This document shows, one piece after another, positions 5,881 through 7,847 of a DNA stretch of 7,847 nucleotides. Both the position numbers and the translations under genes were made by a program. The stretch spans positions 1 to 7,847 of the forward strand of contig JAQBZV010000042.1 of assembly GCA_027728145.1 (NCBI GenBank), read 5' to 3'. Source of the stretch: Actinomycetota bacterium. Its GTDB lineage: Bacteria > Actinomycetota > Actinomycetes > Actinomycetales > Microbacteriaceae. Numbering within the stretch: position 1 is the first letter of the stretch; each line of letters begins with the position of its first letter. A model generated the notes under the pieces. It was not told the origin of the DNA. It worked only from the letters and a program-made list of their open reading frames with translations, and did no database searches.

Positions 5881-7157
5881 ATCCGATCCCGCCAGTTGAG
5901 CTCAATGGTGGGATTGGGGAGTGTGATGGCCTCGGTGGGGGGACCTGTGACGACCGCTTCGTCCCTCCGGTGTTGGAGGACGTGCTCGATATAGGACTGG
6001 AGGCTTTCCTCCCTGGAAACATCCCGGTCCTCCTCGCGTGACCTGGCAGCACGGTGCTCACGCCACTGATGGAAAATCTCGGGCCCTTCGAGTTTGCCCC
6101 GGTATTCCCGGGGTATGGCGCGGATGATGGGGTCATAGACCTCGGAGAGCCACTGGTGGGCTCCCATTTCCTCGTCGACCTCGTCGTCGGGGAAATGGAT
6201 AGCCCGGTAGGAGTCCAGGTCGTTCAGAAGTCTCCGGGCTTGGTTCTCCCCGGCATCGATGCCGGTGAGGCGCAGCAGGCGCCTGGTGTGGTGGCCAGCA
6301 TCCACAACCTTTGGCTGAATTCGCAAAGACGATCCCGCATCATCGCTCGAGATGGACATGTTTTCGATGTCGAACCCGAGTTCATTGAGCCTTGAGACTC
6401 GTTGCGTGATGCGCCAACGCTCCGACTGGTCAAAGCTTTCCCACCCGGTCAGCTCATCCCAGAGCGATCGGTAGGACTCCATGATGGAGTTGGAGACGGT
6501 AACAGGGTCAATGTCCTCATCGAGTCGTCCACCGGCTTGCAAATCCAGTAGTTCACCGGCGACGTTGACTCGGGCGATTTCAAGGTCGTTCTCTCGTTGC
6601 CCGTCCGAAAGACTGCCAGGCATCAGCTCCCCGGTCTCCGCATCCACGAGGTAGGCGGCAAACGAGCCCGCATCACGGCGGAAGAGTGTGTTGGAGAGTG
6701 AGACATCCCCCCAAAAGAAGCCCACGATGTGGAGTCTGACCAGGAGAACGGCCAGCGCGTCGGCAAGCCTTGTGGCGGTATCCGGTCGCAATGTTTGGGA
6801 GTAGAGCGCCCGGTAGGGCAGTGAGAACCTCAGGTGTCGAGTCACCAGCGCTGCGGGCAGGTCCTTGCCATGCTTGTCCGCACGGCCAGACACGATAGCG
6901 ACTGGCTCCACGCAGGGGACCTCCAAACGATTGAGCTTCTGAAGCATCTCGTATTCCCGAACAGCGAGTGCTTCCGTTGTTTCCTTGACCGCCACGATGT
7001 GGTTACCCAAATGGATAAAGCGCACGATGTGTCGAGAAATACCCTTGGGAAGGGCAGCAATTGTTTCCTCGGGCCAGGCCTCCAGTGAGGTGTCCCAGGG
7101 AAGTTCGAAGAGCTCAGGAGCCATCTCAGACGCGGTGATGGACAGCGACGCGCTCAC
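5877..7157 (-). CDS. DUF4032 protein with atypical-kinase-like N-terminal domain
   Basis: This protein of 426 residues has no signal peptide or membrane segment, so it is probably cytoplasmic. The N-terminal half reads like a RIO/Kdo-type (WaaP-like) kinase. K58 in HIVAVKET could be the beta-3 lysine and E68 or E70 in VREYEML the helix-C glutamate. H143...WGDVSLSNTLF gives catalytic D151 and N156, and D172 in YLVDAET stands at the DFG-like metal position. The C-terminal half (about 230-395) is charged, mostly helical and corresponds to the DUF4032 region. The GTG start is supported by AAAGGAG 4 bases upstream; the ATG at 7172 runs into a stop after five codons. It lies 62 bases downstream of, and on the same strand as, a sugar-importer ATPase, a pairing I recall from other Microbacteriaceae. 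Substrate and role are unknown; kinase activity is inferred from motifs only. It could instead be a pseudokinase or small-molecule phosphotransferase. Confidence 0.85.
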   Translation of the reverse strand: MSASLSITASEMAPELFELPWDTSLEAWPEETIAALPKGISRHIVRFIHLGNHIVAVKETTEALAVREYEMLQKLNRLEVPCVEPVAIVSGRADKHGKDLPAALVTRHLRFSLPYRALYSQTLRPDTATRLADALAVLLVRLHIVGFFWGDVSLSNTLFRRDAGSFAAYLVDAETGELMPGSLSDGQRENDLEIARVNVAGELLDLQAGGRLDEDIDPVTVSNSIMESYRSLWDELTGWESFDQSERWRITQRVSRLNELGFDIENMSISSDDAGSSLRIQPKVVDAGHHTRRLLRLTGIDAGENQARRLLNDLDSYRAIHFPDDEVDEEMGAHQWLSEVYDPIIRAIPREYRGKLEGPEIFHQWREHRAARSREEDRDVSREESLQSYIEHVLQHRRDEAVVTGPPTEAITLPNPTIELNWRDRI

Positions 7158-7161
7158 ACGT

Positions 7162-7168
7162 CTCCTTT
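7162..7168 (-). promoter_or_regulatory. Ribosome-binding site of the DUF4032 gene
   Basis: On the minus strand this reads AAAGGAG, 4 bases before the GTG at 7157. The spacing is short but the match is strong. It decides the GTG start, because the other nearby start codons (ATG at 7172, GTG at 7159) reach a stop within a few codons. Confidence 0.7.
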
Positions 7169-7174
7169 CATAAC

Positions 7175-7208
7175 TGTGGGGTCACCAGCTTTCACTGGTG
7201 ACCCCACA
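7175..7208 (-). terminator. Perfect 14-bp stem-loop between the ABC ATPase and DUF4032 genes
   Basis: TGTGGGGTCACCAG (7175-7188) and CTGGTGACCCCACA (7195-7208) are exact reverse complements around a 6-base loop. In the direction of transcription it starts 11 bases after the ATPase stop (TAG, 7222 to 7220) and ends 6 bases before the DUF4032 ribosome-binding site. Position and strength fit an intrinsic terminator for the ATPase operon, but the following bases on the minus strand (GTTATGAAAGG) lack a U-tract. It may therefore be a partial terminator, or a 3'-end stabiliser that lowers DUF4032 expression relative to the transporter. Confidence 0.7.
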
Positions 7209-7219
7209 CAGCCTGGCCG

Positions 7220-7847
7220 CTAGGACCCGGCAGAAATAGCTTCTTTGGTGAGACGAACACCGGTTGCCGTGTCAAACACGTGCATGTGGTGCTCGACTGG
7301 AAGCAGGGCGATTTGGTCACCGGCGACCGGGTGGTCACGTCCGTCCACGCGGACAACCATCTCGATTTTCTGCCCGTCGACCTCTGTGCTGCCATAGAGA
7401 TAACCATCGGCGCCGAGCTCTTCAACAAGCTCCACAGTGGTCTGGAGACCCTTGCCTGTTTTGGACACCGTGAGGTCTTCGGGACGAATACCCACCGTGA
7501 CGCGGGTGCCGGTGGCGCCAGAAAGAGTCTTGCGGTCGACTGGGACGGTGGCGGTTCCGAACTGAACTCCACCCTCGACCACGTCAGCATCGAAAAGGTT
7601 CATGGCAGGGGAGCCAATGAATCCTGCGACGAAGGAGTTCGCGGGTGACTCGTAAAGATCGCGAGGTGTTCCCACTTGCTGGAGGACACCATCTTTCAAA
7701 ACGGCGATCCGGTCGCCCATGGTGAGCGCCTCCGTCTGGTCGTGGGTCACATACACGGTGGTGACACCGAGCCTGCGCTGCAGAGAAGCAATCTGAGTCC
7801 TTGTTTGAACGCGAAGCTTCTCATCCAAGTTCGACAGGGGCTCATCC
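7220..7847 (-). CDS. Sugar ABC transporter ATPase, MalK/UgpC (CUT1) type, 5' truncated by window
   Basis: This is the C-terminal 208 residues of an importer ATPase that powers uptake of a carbohydrate or polyol through partner permeases and a binding protein (not in the window). It begins inside Walker B (DEP) and the D-loop (SNLDEKLR). The switch histidine follows in [18 protein letters not shown] (H35 of this fragment), then [14 protein letters not shown] and [10 protein letters not shown]. These are hallmarks of the MalK/UgpC/MsmK group. The rest is the paired TOBE regulatory domain (about 85-208; [10 protein letters not shown]). Walker A, the Q-loop and LSGGQ are upstream, roughly 160 residues missing by comparison with the usual length of about 365. 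The TTG at 7828 is an internal Leu codon, not a start. MalK-type ATPases often serve several importers, so the substrate cannot be read from this piece. Confidence 0.92.
   Translation of the reverse strand, partial: DEPLSNLDEKLRVQTRTQIASLQRRLGVTTVYVTHDQTEALTMGDRIAVLKDGVLQQVGTPRDLYESPANSFVAGFIGSPAMNLFDADVVEGGVQFGTATVPVDRKTLSGATGTRVTVGIRPEDLTVSKTGKGLQTTVELVEELGADGYLYGSTEVDGQKIEMVVRVDGRDHPVAGDQIALLPVEHHMHVFDTATGVRLTKEAISAGS

Noticed and set aside
7826..7828. TTG as a start of a short ATPase gene
   Set aside because: It is the Leu of the D-loop SNLDEKLR, and the frame continues upstream through DEP to the window edge.
1..7847. CRISPR array, mobile element, tRNA or phage content
   Set aside because: I found no spaced direct repeats, transposase or integrase motifs, cloverleaf sequence or terminal inverted repeats. 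The window is contiguous conserved chromosome.

Overview
The window looks like chromosomal DNA of a moderately GC-rich actinobacterium, most likely in or near the Microbacteriaceae. I base this on the SenX3/RegX3-type pair, a CarD closely resembling the mycobacterial protein, the gene order carD-ispD-ispF-cysS-rlmB known from Mycobacterium, a DUF4032 gene next to a MalK/UgpC-type ATPase, frequent GTG starts and very short intergenic gaps. This is judged by eye; no search was run. I see no insertion sequence, phage gene, CRISPR array, tRNA or rRNA.

Layout. Positions 1-1133 (+) hold the 3' end of a sensor histidine kinase overlapping a complete OmpR-family response regulator, probably the phosphate-sensing pair SenX3/RegX3. 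Positions 1141-1611 (-) hold a small secreted lipoprotein of the LpqE type, convergent with regX3 and divergent from carD. The 179-base gap 1612-1790 carries the carD promoter, a possible weaker promoter for the lipoprotein and a perfect 7-bp palindrome. Positions 1791-5880 (+) are a tight housekeeping operon. It holds carD (RNA polymerase-binding regulator), a fused ispDF (two steps of non-mevalonate isoprenoid synthesis), cysS (cysteinyl-tRNA synthetase) and rlmB (23S rRNA 2'-O-methyltransferase). Positions 5877-7847 (-) carry a DUF4032 protein with a kinase-like N-terminal half, preceded by the 3' part of an ABC sugar-importer ATPase whose 5' end lies outside the window. A perfect 14-bp stem-loop separates these two genes.

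How the genes fit together. CarD tunes transcription initiation, notably of rRNA and growth genes, and it is co-transcribed with tRNA charging, rRNA modification and isoprenoid supply, so the block reads as a growth-linked operon. The minus-strand pair links a carbohydrate ABC importer with a predicted atypical kinase of unknown substrate.

Nothing here is clearly a new multi-gene system. The items most worth a second look are: the DUF4032 protein, which keeps kinase-like catalytic residues; a CarD with Glu at the position of mycobacterial Arg47, an RNA polymerase contact; the altered first strand of the fused IspF domain; and the strong hairpin just upstream of the DUF4032 ribosome-binding site.
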